Below are positions 34,069 through 43,081 of a stretch of 64,000 bases of DNA, in pieces. How positions within the stretch are numbered: position 1 is the stretch's first letter; every line of letters begins with the position of its first letter. The position numbers were made by a program, and so were the translations under genes. The stretch is taken from the NCBI GenBank assembly GCA_963785255.1, contig CAWAUR010000009.1, forward strand, positions 248,001 through 312,000, written 5' to 3'. The notes beneath the pieces are model-generated. The model was not told the origin of the DNA. It searched no databases and saw only the letters and a program-made list of their open reading frames with translations. This DNA comes from Bog-159 sp963785255 (GTDB taxonomy: Bacteria > Acidobacteriota > Terriglobia > Bryobacterales > Bryobacteraceae).

Positions 34069-34470
34069 ATGTTTGAATGGAAACCCGAATACAGCGTTCA
34101 GATCCCTGAGATTGACGCCCAGCACAAACGGCTCTTCGCGCTAGCCGCTGAATTGCATGCCGCTCTAACCCAAAGTAAAGGCCATAGCGTACTCGAGCAG
34201 TCGCTAGCCAGCCTGGTCGATTACACCCAGGAGCATTTTGCGGCCGAAGAGCGGCTGATGGGTGATTATGCGTATCCGGAAGTGGTGGGCCATAAGGCAG
34301 AACACGAGAAGCTCACGGCGCAGGTTTTGGAATTGCAGCGGAGGTTTCGGTCCGGTGAGACGAAACTGAGCCTCAATCTGATGATCTTCGTGAAGAACTG
34401 GCTGGAAAATCATATCGCCGGTTCGGACCAGAAATATAGCGTCTTCATTCGCGGCAAGCGCGCCGCGTAG
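34069..34470 (+). CDS. Bacteriohemerythrin
   Basis: 133 residues, single-domain four-helix oxygen-binding protein with a di-iron site. Ligands: IPEIDAQHKRLF (His), DYTQEHFAAEERLM (HxxxE), HKAEHEKL (HxxxH) and ENHIAGSDQKY (HxxxxD). The set is complete. The ATG at 34069 aligns the start MFEWKPEYSVQIPEID with family members. Such proteins store or deliver oxygen or sense it. A second one is encoded at 45145. Confidence 0.9.
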   Translation: MFEWKPEYSVQIPEIDAQHKRLFALAAELHAALTQSKGHSVLEQSLASLVDYTQEHFAAEERLMGDYAYPEVVGHKAEHEKLTAQVLELQRRFRSGETKLSLNLMIFVKNWLENHIAGSDQKYSVFIRGKRAA

Positions 34471-34500
34471 CGCCCGCTCTCGCGCTTACAACGACCTACC

Positions 34501-34524
34501 GAGCCGCGACCGTCAGGGAGCGGA
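34501..34524. repeat. Family B repeat, single
   Basis: GAGCCGCGACCGTCAGGGAG and CGGA, between convergent genes. Confidence 0.65.
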
Positions 34525-34556
34525 CTCCGGGGCTCCTTTTTCCGCAGCCTGCTAGA

Positions 34557-35498
34557 CTAGGCCATCGCGCGGAGCGCGGCGGCGACTTGCTCGATGGCGC
34601 GGCGGCCTTGGCTGAGCGTGCCTCCTAACGAAAAGAAAGGATGCACCATTCCGGCGTACCGGGTGCAGGTTACTTCGACGCCTGCCTCAGCCAGCCGGCG
34701 GGCGTAAGCTTCGCCTTCGTCCCGCAACGGGTCGCACTCGGCGGTGATAACCAGGGCTGGCGGCAGCCCGTGAAGATCAGGCGCCAGCAATGGCGATGCG
34801 TAGGGGTTTTGGGCATCCCCGGAACGCGCCAGATAGTGGCCGCGGAACCATTCCATTTCCGCGCGCGATAAATAGTAGCCCTCGGCAAATTCGTTGTAGG
34901 AAGGCGTATCGAACGCCGCCAGATTCGTCACGGGATACACCAGGATCTGCAAGGCGATCGGCGGACCGCTTTGGTCGCGGGACTTCAGGCACATCACGGC
35001 GGACAAATTACCGCCGGCGCTGTCACCGCCCACCGCCAGGCGTCGCGGATGGATGTTCAAGCGCGCCGCGTTCGACGCCACCCACTCGGTCGCGGCATAG
35101 CTATCGTCCACCGCGGCCGGATACCTGTGCTCAGGCGAAAGCCGGTAATCCACCGCCACCACCACGGCTTGGGCGCGGCGTGCGATGGCCCGGCACGTCG
35201 TATCGTGGGTATCCAGATCGCAAAGCACCCAACCGCCGCCGTGGAAATACATCATACACGTGAAAGGGCCGGCGCCGGCGGGAGTGTAGACGCGAACCGG
35301 AACGGCGTGTCCGGCGCAGGGTACCTCCATATTTTCCACGCGGTAGACTTCCTCGGGCGGGAAGGCGGTTTCCCGGAGCGCCTCGACCGCCGCCTGGCGA
35401 GCTTCGGCGGGCGGCATCGATTCGACCGGCGGCCCGCCAGCCGCTTCGTTGGCCTGCAGCAGCGCCAGTACTTGCGGATAGAGCTTTTCTCTGAGCAT
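34557..35498 (-). CDS. Alpha/beta hydrolase, hormone-sensitive-lipase family (IV) esterase
   Basis: 313 residues from ATG 35498 (AAGGAT 8 bp upstream). The oxyanion motif HGGGW and nucleophile motif GDSAGGN are typical of bacterial HSL-like carboxylesterases; the acid is in AECDPLRDEGEAY and the histidine in YAGMVHPFF. It should hydrolyse short-chain esters. No signal peptide, so cytoplasmic. The upstream region to the divergent kinase contains family B repeats. Confidence 0.9.
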   Translation of the reverse strand: MLREKLYPQVLALLQANEAAGGPPVESMPPAEARQAAVEALRETAFPPEEVYRVENMEVPCAGHAVPVRVYTPAGAGPFTCMMYFHGGGWVLCDLDTHDTTCRAIARRAQAVVVAVDYRLSPEHRYPAAVDDSYAATEWVASNAARLNIHPRRLAVGGDSAGGNLSAVMCLKSRDQSGPPIALQILVYPVTNLAAFDTPSYNEFAEGYYLSRAEMEWFRGHYLARSGDAQNPYASPLLAPDLHGLPPALVITAECDPLRDEGEAYARRLAEAGVEVTCTRYAGMVHPFFSLGGTLSQGRRAIEQVAAALRAMA

Positions 35499-35550
35499 CG
35501 GGGTTAATCCTTCGAAACGAGTAGGGTAACAACAGACGAAGCCAGTCCGG

Positions 35551-35603
35551 GGAAACCGCTCCCTTACGGTCGCGGCTCTGTAGGGGGCGGTCGCGGCTCT
35601 GTA
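35551..35603. repeat. Family B repeats
   Basis: GGAAACCGCTCCCTTACGGT CGCGGCTCTGTA then a second partial copy GGTCGCGGCTCTGTACCG. Confidence 0.7.
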
Positions 35604-35743
35604 CCGATCTCCCGCCCGCGACCGAACTTGCTGGCATTCGGCAATTGCGGTAGGCTTATGAAAGAATATTAATGCGAAAAGAATTAAGAAACTAAAGCAG
35701 AAGAAATCCGGCCGATTTTTCGAGCAAGCGGCGGCATGGGGAG

Positions 35744-38227
35744 ATGAACTCAACGGACACAACACTGGCGGCGGAACTGGCGGAGACCCGGCGCAGAATC
35801 GCGGAACTGGAATCGCTCGCCGTGGAGCGCAGCCGCGCGCAGGAGGCCTTGCGACAGGACGATCGCCTTTACCGCGAGCTGTTCGAAGACAGCTTGGGCC
35901 TGATGTGCGTTCACGATCTGGACGGCGTTTTGCTGATTGTGAATCCCGCGGCGGCGCGGTCTCTCGGGTTTCAGCCGGGAGAAGGCGTGGGCGTGAATAT
36001 GAAGCGCTTCCTGGCCCCGCCCGTCCAGCATTTATACGACGCCTACCTGGAACGCATCCGGCAGAACGGCAGCGACTCCGGTCTGATGCGGCTGATGTCG
36101 AGGGACGGCAGCGAGCGCATCTGGCTCTACCGCAACGTCCTTTACGAGGAACCGGGCGCGGCGCCGCGTGTATTAGGGCACGCCCAGGATATCACCGACC
36201 GGGTGCGCGCGGAGGAGGCCCTTAAAGAGAGCGAGCGGCGCTTCCGTAGCATGGCCGATACGGTTCCTGTATTCATCTGGATTACGGGCGCGGACGGCCA
36301 GTGCGTATTTGTGAATCGAGCCTGGCTGGATTTTACGGGACGGACCTTAGAGCAGGAAACGGGTGCCGGGTGGGCGGACGACGTGCATCCTGACGACCGC
36401 CAGCGGTGCCTCACCACGTTCGCGAACGCCATGCAAGAAAGGGCGGGCTTCCGGGCGGAGTATCGTATGCGGCGGGCCGACGGGGTATATCGCTGGATGT
36501 TGGACACGGCCAAACCGCGCTTCGATTCCGCCGGGCAGTTCGCGGGCTATATCGGCTCGTGCCTGGACGTGACCGAGCCGCGCCAGGACCGCGAAGCGTT
36601 GCGCGCCGCGCGCGATGAACTGGCCGTCCGGGTGGCGGAGCGGACGGCCGAACTGATGCTGACCAACGAAGCGTTGCGGCAATCTCAGCAGCATTATCAG
36701 GTGTTGGCGAACCTGGCCCCCGTCGGCATCTTTCGCACGGACGCGGCCGGCCTGTGCCTTTACCTGAATGAGCGGGCCTGCCAGATATGCGGCGTGACGA
36801 TCGAAGAAGCGCGGCAGGGTCCCTGGAGGAACGTCCTGGAGCCGGAGGAGCGCGGGCGGCTGGCGGCGGAGTGGCGAAAGGTGGTCGAGGGCAGCGGCCC
36901 GGGTTCGCTGGAGCACCGCATCGTGCGCAGCGATGGCAGCGTGGTGTGGGCACTGACGCATTTTGCGGCCGAACGCGGTCCCCGCGGCGAAGTGACGGGT
37001 TGCATCGGAACGGTGGCGGATATCAGCGACCGGAAGCGCCAGGAGGAAGAAACCCGCAAACTGGAAGCCCAGGTGCAGCATGCGCAGCGGCTGCAAAGCC
37101 TCGGTATTTTGGCCGGGGGGTTGGCGCACGATTTCAATAACCTGCTCACCATCATTCTGGGCAATGCGCGCATCGCGCTGCTGGACCTGCCGCCGGGGTC
37201 GCCGGTGGTGGATAACCTGGCGGAGATCGAGACGGCCACCACGCGCGCGGCCGAACTCACCAACCAGATGCTGGCGTATTCGGGCAAGGGCCGGTTCACG
37301 CTGCAGGCCGTCAACCTGTCGCGCCTGGCGGAGGAGATGGCCAGCCTGCTGCAAACCGTCATCCCCAAGAAAACGGTCATCCAATTTCATCTGAACGAGT
37401 CTACGCCGCCGGTGGAGGCCGACCCGGCGCAGATCCGGCAGATCGTGATGAACCTGATTACGAATGCGGCGGAAGCCATTGGCGAGTTCGGGGGAACCAT
37501 TCATGTTTCGACGGGCGCGATGGATGCCGACCGGAATTATCTATCTGGAACCTATTTCGACGATCGTTTGCCGGCCGGCCGGTATGTGTATCTGGAGGTC
37601 GCCGATACGGGCTGCGGGATGAGCCCCGAGATTCAAGCCAGGATTTTCGATCCGTTTTTCACGACCAAATTTACGGGGAGAGGCTTGGGGCTGGCGGCCG
37701 TGATCGGCATCGTGCGCGCGCATCGCGGGGCGCTCAAAGTATCCAGCCAAACCGGAGCGGGCTCCACGTTCCGGTTGCTGTTTCCCGCCACGGACAAGAT
37801 GGAGCAGACGGGCGCCGAAGTCCCGGCGAGCGTCCACGCAGGGCACAGCCGCGGAACCATCCTGGTGGTGGATGATGAGCAGGGAATGCGCAACCTGGCG
37901 CGAGCCATCCTGGAGGGTTCCGGGTTCACCGTTTTGACAGCATGCGATGGCGGCGACGCCATTCGCGTATTCCGGCGGCATGCCGAGGAAGTGGCTGCCA
38001 TACTGCTCGATTTGACCATGCCGGTGATGAGCGGAGAAGAAGCCGCGGTGGAAATGCGCCGCATCCGGGCGGACGTTCCCATCGTGCTCTCGAGCGGCTA
38101 TGGCGAGCATGCCATCGCAGGCCGGCTCGGCGGGCAGAATCCCGACGATTTTCTGAAAAAGCCTTACGAACCCGCGGAGCTGATCGACGTGATGCTGCGC
38201 GCATTGGAGCGGCGGGTGGTTGGTTAA
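35744..38227 (+). CDS. PAS-rich hybrid sensor histidine kinase with receiver domain
   Basis: 827 residues, no membrane segment, so a cytoplasmic sensor. A short coiled coil (10-35) is followed by three PAS domains (about 40-165, 165-285 and 318-435), then the HisKA/HATPase module: phosphoacceptor His462 in GLAHDFNNLLTIILGNA, N box in NLITNAAEAIGEF, G boxes in VADTGCGMS and TGRGLGLAAV. The C-terminal receiver (about 700-820) has Asp756 in LLDLTMPVMSG and a lysine in FLKKPYEP. The HDFNN form is typical of kinases with an attached receiver. No output regulator lies next to it; the following methyltransferase overlaps its end by 8 bp. Confidence 0.9.
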   Translation: MNSTDTTLAAELAETRRRIAELESLAVERSRAQEALRQDDRLYRELFEDSLGLMCVHDLDGVLLIVNPAAARSLGFQPGEGVGVNMKRFLAPPVQHLYDAYLERIRQNGSDSGLMRLMSRDGSERIWLYRNVLYEEPGAAPRVLGHAQDITDRVRAEEALKESERRFRSMADTVPVFIWITGADGQCVFVNRAWLDFTGRTLEQETGAGWADDVHPDDRQRCLTTFANAMQERAGFRAEYRMRRADGVYRWMLDTAKPRFDSAGQFAGYIGSCLDVTEPRQDREALRAARDELAVRVAERTAELMLTNEALRQSQQHYQVLANLAPVGIFRTDAAGLCLYLNERACQICGVTIEEARQGPWRNVLEPEERGRLAAEWRKVVEGSGPGSLEHRIVRSDGSVVWALTHFAAERGPRGEVTGCIGTVADISDRKRQEEETRKLEAQVQHAQRLQSLGILAGGLAHDFNNLLTIILGNARIALLDLPPGSPVVDNLAEIETATTRAAELTNQMLAYSGKGRFTLQAVNLSRLAEEMASLLQTVIPKKTVIQFHLNESTPPVEADPAQIRQIVMNLITNAAEAIGEFGGTIHVSTGAMDADRNYLSGTYFDDRLPAGRYVYLEVADTGCGMSPEIQARIFDPFFTTKFTGRGLGLAAVIGIVRAHRGALKVSSQTGAGSTFRLLFPATDKMEQTGAEVPASVHAGHSRGTILVVDDEQGMRNLARAILEGSGFTVLTACDGGDAIRVFRRHAEEVAAILLDLTMPVMSGEEAAVEMRRIRADVPIVLSSGYGEHAIAGRLGGQNPDDFLKKPYEPAELIDVMLRALERRVVG

Positions 38228-38975
38228 GCGGGTGGAACCGCCGGTCCGGTACAGCAGCCTGGTGCGACACGGTTTACGCTTTCGCAGCCGCTTCGAATCG
38301 ATGAAGCGCGATGCGGCCCCCGCCGGTTTCGCGTGGTATCCCTATGATTCGTACGCCAACCTGTTCGCCATGGAACGGCTGCGGCGGGAGGCCGGGCTGA
38401 CGCTCGAAGGGATGGCCGGCGGGCTGCCATTGCTGGATCTGGGCACGGCCGACGGCGCGCTGGCGTTTCTATTTGAATCGCTCGGATATACGGTCGATGC
38501 GTGCGATTGCGCGGGCACCAATATGAATCGCATGGAGGGCGTGCGGCGCGCGGCGGCGGCGCTCGCGTCGCGGATCGAGATCGAAGACGTGGATCTGGAT
38601 GCCGGATGGACCCCGCGGCGGCAATACGGGCTGGCACTGTTTCTGGGCACTTTGTATCACCTGAAGAATCCGTTCGCGGTGTTGGAAGGGCTGGCCAGGC
38701 ACGCGCGATATTGTTTTCTGAGCACGCGCGTGGCGGACTGGAGTGCGGACCGCACCGTGGAGCTTGGCCGTGTGCCCGCCGCGTATCTGCTGGCGCCGGG
38801 CGAATGCAACGGGGATACGACGAACTATTGGGTATTCTCGCCGCCGGGTTTGGTGCGTCTGGCGGAACGCTGCGGTTGGCGGGTGCTGGCATCGCTGCGC
38901 AGCGGGAGCCGCGAATCGGACCCCGTTAGCAGCGCAGGCGATGCGCGGCAATTCCTGCTGCTGCGTGCTAAGTAG
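38220..38975 (+). CDS. Class I SAM-dependent methyltransferase
   Basis: 251 residues. The SAM-binding segment is LPLLDLGTADGALAFLFESL, followed by YTVDACDCAGTNMNRMEGVR and the strand-4 region LALFLGTLYHLKNPFAVLEG, which resembles DUF1698/CmoB-like enzymes. Start is TTG 38220 (or GTG 38232), inside the kinase gene end, suggesting coupling. Substrate unknown. The TAG stop lies in a family A repeat. Confidence 0.78.
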   Translation: MVKRVEPPVRYSSLVRHGLRFRSRFESMKRDAAPAGFAWYPYDSYANLFAMERLRREAGLTLEGMAGGLPLLDLGTADGALAFLFESLGYTVDACDCAGTNMNRMEGVRRAAAALASRIEIEDVDLDAGWTPRRQYGLALFLGTLYHLKNPFAVLEGLARHARYCFLSTRVADWSADRTVELGRVPAAYLLAPGECNGDTTNYWVFSPPGLVRLAERCGWRVLASLRSGSRESDPVSSAGDARQFLLLRAK

Positions 38976-39074
38976 GACAGGCCTCCTGGCCTGTCCCTTG
39001 TGGGGCGGCACTCTGCCTGCCCCACAGCGGCGGGAAGAAGAAAGTCGAGGGACAGGCCAGGAGGCCTGTCCTAC
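38973..39074. repeat. Family A repeats, inverted pair
   Basis: TAGGACAGGCCTCCTGGCCT at the left, GTGGGGCGGCACTCTGCC in the middle and GACAGGCCAGGAGGCCTGTC at the right. The left TAG stops the methyltransferase gene and the right CTA is the stop of the APC permease on the other strand. Confidence 0.85.
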
Positions 39075-41338
39075 CGCCGCTCGCCGGCAGGTGGTTTAGA
39101 TCCGTTGGAGATCTCGCGCATCACATCCGCCACCACTTCGTCAGCCTGTCCGGAGTCGAGTTCACTTTGCATGCGGCGCAACGCCACGCCCACCACATCG
39201 CGATGATGCAGCTTGGAGCCCGGACCGCGCGACGACAACTCCAGCCAAAGCCGATGCAGCAGATCGATATCCTGCGGCCACAGCCGCGGCGGGTGCGGGC
39301 CCAGATTGTAGAAGACAGATTCGTCCTCACCCGGCGCCACGATTTCGAGCGAGAGAGAAGGCCGCGGTTCGGGCAGCGCCTCCCATGCCCGGCCTACTGT
39401 GGCGCCCTGCTCTGAAGGACTCAGCTTCGGCGAGAGTCCCATCACAATGCGCGACGATTGCAGCCGCTCCGCGGTGGCCACGATAGCGGCGTAAGGATCG
39501 CTGCCCGGCACCACCATCAGTTCCACATGCTTGCCGGCCTTCTCCGCCAGATTCACGACTTTGGTGAAGACCGCGGTTTCGTCCACGGAGAAGATCTGGC
39601 TGGCGTCCAGCGGATGCTCGCCCGACGCGGCCTGCGTCACCTGCCGCACGGAGAGCACCACGATATCGAGGCGCCGCGTATCGGTCTTCTCCAGCATGCG
39701 CTGCAGATGCTCCAGACGGTTGGGGTTGCGCACGGCCACGATCACGTTACCCGGCCGCACGTGCGCCGCGTTCACCGTCAGCTCTTCGCTGGTATTCAGG
39801 TTGAACTTCTCCATTTCCTGCGAGTGCGCCGCCGTGTGCAGGCGATTATATTTTTCGGAAAACTCGAAGACGATGAAGAAGGCAATGGTGAAACTGACGC
39901 CCGAGATGGTGGCTATTTCCTTGGTGACCACGTTGATCAAGGCGAGCGCAAACAGCGTGATCGTGATCAGGATCAGGCCCACGGGAATTTCGGTGCCGCC
40001 GATCTGGAAATTCAGGGGCACCTTCCATCCGCGGCCGTGCGGCTGCTTGTAGCGCAGCACCAGCACGGAAAGCGCCTTCATGGCGAAGCTCCACACCACC
40101 CCGAAGGCGTACGCTTCGCCCAGCATGTAGACGTCGCCACGGCTGATGACGATGGTGACCAGTTGCAGAATCACGATCAGGTTGATGAGGCGCGAGCTGG
40201 TTCCATATTTATGGTGCGGATGACGGAACCAATCGGGCAGCACGCCGTCTTCGGCCACCCGGTTGAGCACGCCGTTGGAGCCGATGATGGCGGTGTTCAC
40301 GGCGCCGGCCAGGATCAGCGTGCCCACCAGAACCACAAAGGCATGGAACGCCAGCCGCACCGAAATCGGCCCGACCAGAAACATCGACAAGCCGCCGATC
40401 AGGTTGTCCAGGAACTTATGCCGTTGCGCATCCGGAATAATCATCACCGCGAAAAACGACACCAGCGACGTGAACAGCATGCTGTAGATGAAGATCACGA
40501 AGCCGGCGCGCTCCAGGTTTTTCAGCTTGGGATGGGCGATCTCGCGATTCACCTGCGCCAGGCTCTCTTCGCCGCTCATGGCCAGCAACGAGTGGCCCAG
40601 GCCCACCAGAATCGCGATGATGGTGATGGAAGGCGCCGCCGTGCCGCGCAGCCACCCCAGCCCCTCCTTGCTGAAATGCAGATTTGCCAATGTGGGCAGC
40701 GGCACCGGCTGATAGCCGTTGCGGAAGATGGTGAGCAGGCACCAGCCGATCAGGATGACTACCATCACGGTGGTGATCTGCATAATGCGCAGCGCTTTTT
40801 CGCTCGACTCGTGGATGCCGATGATATTCTTGCGCCAGAAATAAATCGTGACGCCGGCGGCAAATACGGCCGCAAAATAAGGAGGGTGGACATGCAGGCC
40901 GGGGATCTTTAAATATTCGCCGGTTTCATTGATCAAGCCGCCCAGATAGAGGCCCGCGCTGACTCCGCTGATGGGGCCGGTGAGCACATAATCGAACATC
41001 AGGGCGGAGACCGAAAATTTGGCCAGCGTGCCGCCCATGGCTTCGTGGACGACTTTGTACACGCCGCCGCGCACGAACATGCTGCAGCTTTCGATATAGA
41101 TGGCGCGCACCGCATAAGAAAACAGCATGATCGCCAGGATGAACCACGGCGCGGCTTTGCCGATGGCCTGCTCGGCAATGCCTCCGACGTAATACGCCGA
41201 AGACGCCAGATCGCTGAGGACGATGGCCGCCGCTCTCCAGAAGGAGATAAACGACAGCATGACAGTCGTAGCAACGACGACATTGACGGCGCGCGGCCGT
41301 TGGGGTTGGGTCATGCGGTTCTGCGGATTAGCTAACAC
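39071..41338 (-). CDS. APC-superfamily amino acid permease with C-terminal USP-like domain
   Basis: 755 residues. The first 480 hold about 12 membrane helices of the amino acid-polyamine-organocation superfamily (SYAVRAIYIESCSMFVRGGV, YVLTGPISGVSAGLYLGG, GLGHSLLAMSGEESLAQVNR). After residue 510 comes a soluble region resembling a universal stress protein fold (NVIVAVRNPNRLEHLQRML, RRLDIVVLSVRQV, VELMVVPGSDPYAAIVATAE, RIVMGLSPKLSPSEQ). Such fusions suggest nucleotide- or stress-controlled transport. The start is a GTG at 41338; ATG 41314 is possible and neither has a clear ribosome site. Substrate unknown. Confidence 0.83.
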   Translation of the reverse strand: MLANPQNRMTQPQRPRAVNVVVATTVMLSFISFWRAAAIVLSDLASSAYYVGGIAEQAIGKAAPWFILAIMLFSYAVRAIYIESCSMFVRGGVYKVVHEAMGGTLAKFSVSALMFDYVLTGPISGVSAGLYLGGLINETGEYLKIPGLHVHPPYFAAVFAAGVTIYFWRKNIIGIHESSEKALRIMQITTVMVVILIGWCLLTIFRNGYQPVPLPTLANLHFSKEGLGWLRGTAAPSITIIAILVGLGHSLLAMSGEESLAQVNREIAHPKLKNLERAGFVIFIYSMLFTSLVSFFAVMIIPDAQRHKFLDNLIGGLSMFLVGPISVRLAFHAFVVLVGTLILAGAVNTAIIGSNGVLNRVAEDGVLPDWFRHPHHKYGTSSRLINLIVILQLVTIVISRGDVYMLGEAYAFGVVWSFAMKALSVLVLRYKQPHGRGWKVPLNFQIGGTEIPVGLILITITLFALALINVVTKEIATISGVSFTIAFFIVFEFSEKYNRLHTAAHSQEMEKFNLNTSEELTVNAAHVRPGNVIVAVRNPNRLEHLQRMLEKTDTRRLDIVVLSVRQVTQAASGEHPLDASQIFSVDETAVFTKVVNLAEKAGKHVELMVVPGSDPYAAIVATAERLQSSRIVMGLSPKLSPSEQGATVGRAWEALPEPRPSLSLEIVAPGEDESVFYNLGPHPPRLWPQDIDLLHRLWLELSSRGPGSKLHHRDVVGVALRRMQSELDSGQADEVVADVMREISNGSKPPAGERR

Positions 41339-41371
41339 ATATTAACATGGAGGGCGGATGGCGACTTTGGG

Positions 41372-41492
41372 GGAAACCGCTCCCTTACGGTCGCGGCTCG
41401 GTAAGGGGCCTTCGCACGATTTACCGATTTCGCACGATTTATCGAACGCGACTGATCTTTACAGAGCCGCGACCGTGAGGGAGCGGTTTCCG
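41372..41492. repeat. Family B inverted pair
   Basis: GGAAACCGCTCCCTTACGGT ... at the left and its near-complement ending GGGAGCGGTTTCCG at the right, about 50 bp apart; arms of about 33 bp with few mismatches. Lies between divergent genes, so it also covers their promoter region. Confidence 0.82.
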
Positions 41493-41502
41493 ATACTTAA
41501 CC

Positions 41503-42819
41503 ATGACTTCCGAAGAACTAGCTCGATCGATCGTCGCGCGGCTGCGCGCCGCGGGACACCAGGCGTATCTGGTAGGCGGCTCGGTGCGCGACATGCTGCT
41601 GGGCCGCGCGGCCAAGGATTTCGACATAGCCACCGACGCGCGCCCCGACCGCGTCAGCGAGTTATTCGAACGTTCGGAGCAGGTGGGCGCGCATTTCGGT
41701 GTGGTGTTGGTGCGTGAGAATACCTCCCAGGTGGAGGTCGCCACGTTCCGCAGCGACGCGAGCTATAGCGACGGCCGGCGACCCGATGCCGTGCATTTCG
41801 AAACCGACCCGCGGCAGGATGTGCTGCGTCGCGATTTTACTATCAACGCGCTGCTGCTCGACCCCGAAACGAATGAGGTGCTGGATTTCACCGGCGGCCG
41901 CGAGGACTTGCGGCGCGGCGTGATCCGGGCGATCGGAAATCCGGAAGGCCGCTTTCAGGAAGACCATCTGCGGCTGATCCGCGCGGTGCGTTTCGCGGCG
42001 CGGCTGGGCTTCGAAATCGAACCGGCCACCATGGGCGCGATCCAGCGGCTGCACGGCCTGATCCTGAACGTCTCGACGGAACGGGTGCGCGACGAAGTGG
42101 CGCGTATCCTGACCGAAGGCGGCGCGCGGCGCGGCTTCGAGTTGCTCGACGAATCCGGCCTGTTGAGCGACATCCTGCCCGAGGTGGCCGCCATGAAAGG
42201 CGTGGCGCAGCCCGCGCAATTCCATCCGGAGGGCGACGTGTGGACGCACACGCTCATGCTGCTCGAAAAACTGGAGCATCCCACGCTAACCCTGGCGGCA
42301 GGCGCTCTATTGCACGACGTAGGCAAGCCGCCCACATTTCGCGTAGCCGACCGCATCCGTTTCGACGGGCATGCGGAAGAAGGCGCGCGCATGACGCAGG
42401 GAATCCTGAGCCGGCTGCGCTTCTCGAACGATCAGATCGAGCGGGTCGAAGCGCTGGTAGCCAACCACATGCGCTTTATGAACACCCGGCAGATGCGCGA
42501 GAGCACCCTGAAGCGCTTCCTGCGCATGGAGAATTTCACCGAGCATCTGGAGTTGCACCGTCTGGACAGTCTATCGGGCAGCGGCCAACTGGAGAACTAT
42601 AAATTCGTCCTTTCGCGTCTGGCGGATCTGGGCGACCACGAATTACGGCCCAAGCGATTGGTGACGGGACACGACCTGATCGCGCGCGGGTACCGGCCCG
42701 GCCCAATGTTTGGGAAGATGCTGGCGGCGGTGGAAGATGCGCAGCTTGAGGGACGGGTGAGAACCACGGAAGAGGCGCTGGCGCTGGTGCACCGGGAGTT
42801 CGGCGAGCCCGCAAGCTGA
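41503..42819 (+). CDS. CCA tRNA nucleotidyltransferase / poly(A) polymerase family with HD domain
   Basis: 438 residues. The head domain has the nucleotidyltransferase motifs LVGGSVRDMLLGR and KDFDIATDARPD (catalytic DxD), RRDFTINALLLDP and the arginine motif EDHLRLIRAVRFAARLGFEI. An HD-type phosphohydrolase domain follows (HTLMLLEKLE ... ALLHDVGKPPTF). It adds or repairs the CCA end of tRNAs; the HD part may remove 2',3'-cyclic phosphate. The ATG at 41503 follows a family B inverted pair. Monocistronic by appearance. Confidence 0.9.
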   Translation: MTSEELARSIVARLRAAGHQAYLVGGSVRDMLLGRAAKDFDIATDARPDRVSELFERSEQVGAHFGVVLVRENTSQVEVATFRSDASYSDGRRPDAVHFETDPRQDVLRRDFTINALLLDPETNEVLDFTGGREDLRRGVIRAIGNPEGRFQEDHLRLIRAVRFAARLGFEIEPATMGAIQRLHGLILNVSTERVRDEVARILTEGGARRGFELLDESGLLSDILPEVAAMKGVAQPAQFHPEGDVWTHTLMLLEKLEHPTLTLAAGALLHDVGKPPTFRVADRIRFDGHAEEGARMTQGILSRLRFSNDQIERVEALVANHMRFMNTRQMRESTLKRFLRMENFTEHLELHRLDSLSGSGQLENYKFVLSRLADLGDHELRPKRLVTGHDLIARGYRPGPMFGKMLAAVEDAQLEGRVRTTEEALALVHREFGEPAS

Positions 42820-43081
42820 ACTTCCGTCGAAAAGATGTGCAAAACAGTCCCTAATTATGCGGCACGTTCTATTGCCGGTACTAAGACTCCTATAACCTCA
42901 TTATCTTATCGTAAATACGACCTTTACTTATCTTGTAAATCGCGTTAACTGTCCGGATTAGTACCTGACTTGCGGAATGCGGGCAAGCCGCGGCACTTAC
43001 GGGAGGAACCGGGTGTATACTGTCGTTGACCGATGACTTCGGGCGTCTAAAAACCTGGACTACAAGGAGATTGAGCCTGAG

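Noticed and set aside
39458..40912. 484-codon frame opposite the APC permease
   Set aside because: Gln/His/Asp-rich shadow typical of an antisense membrane-protein gene.
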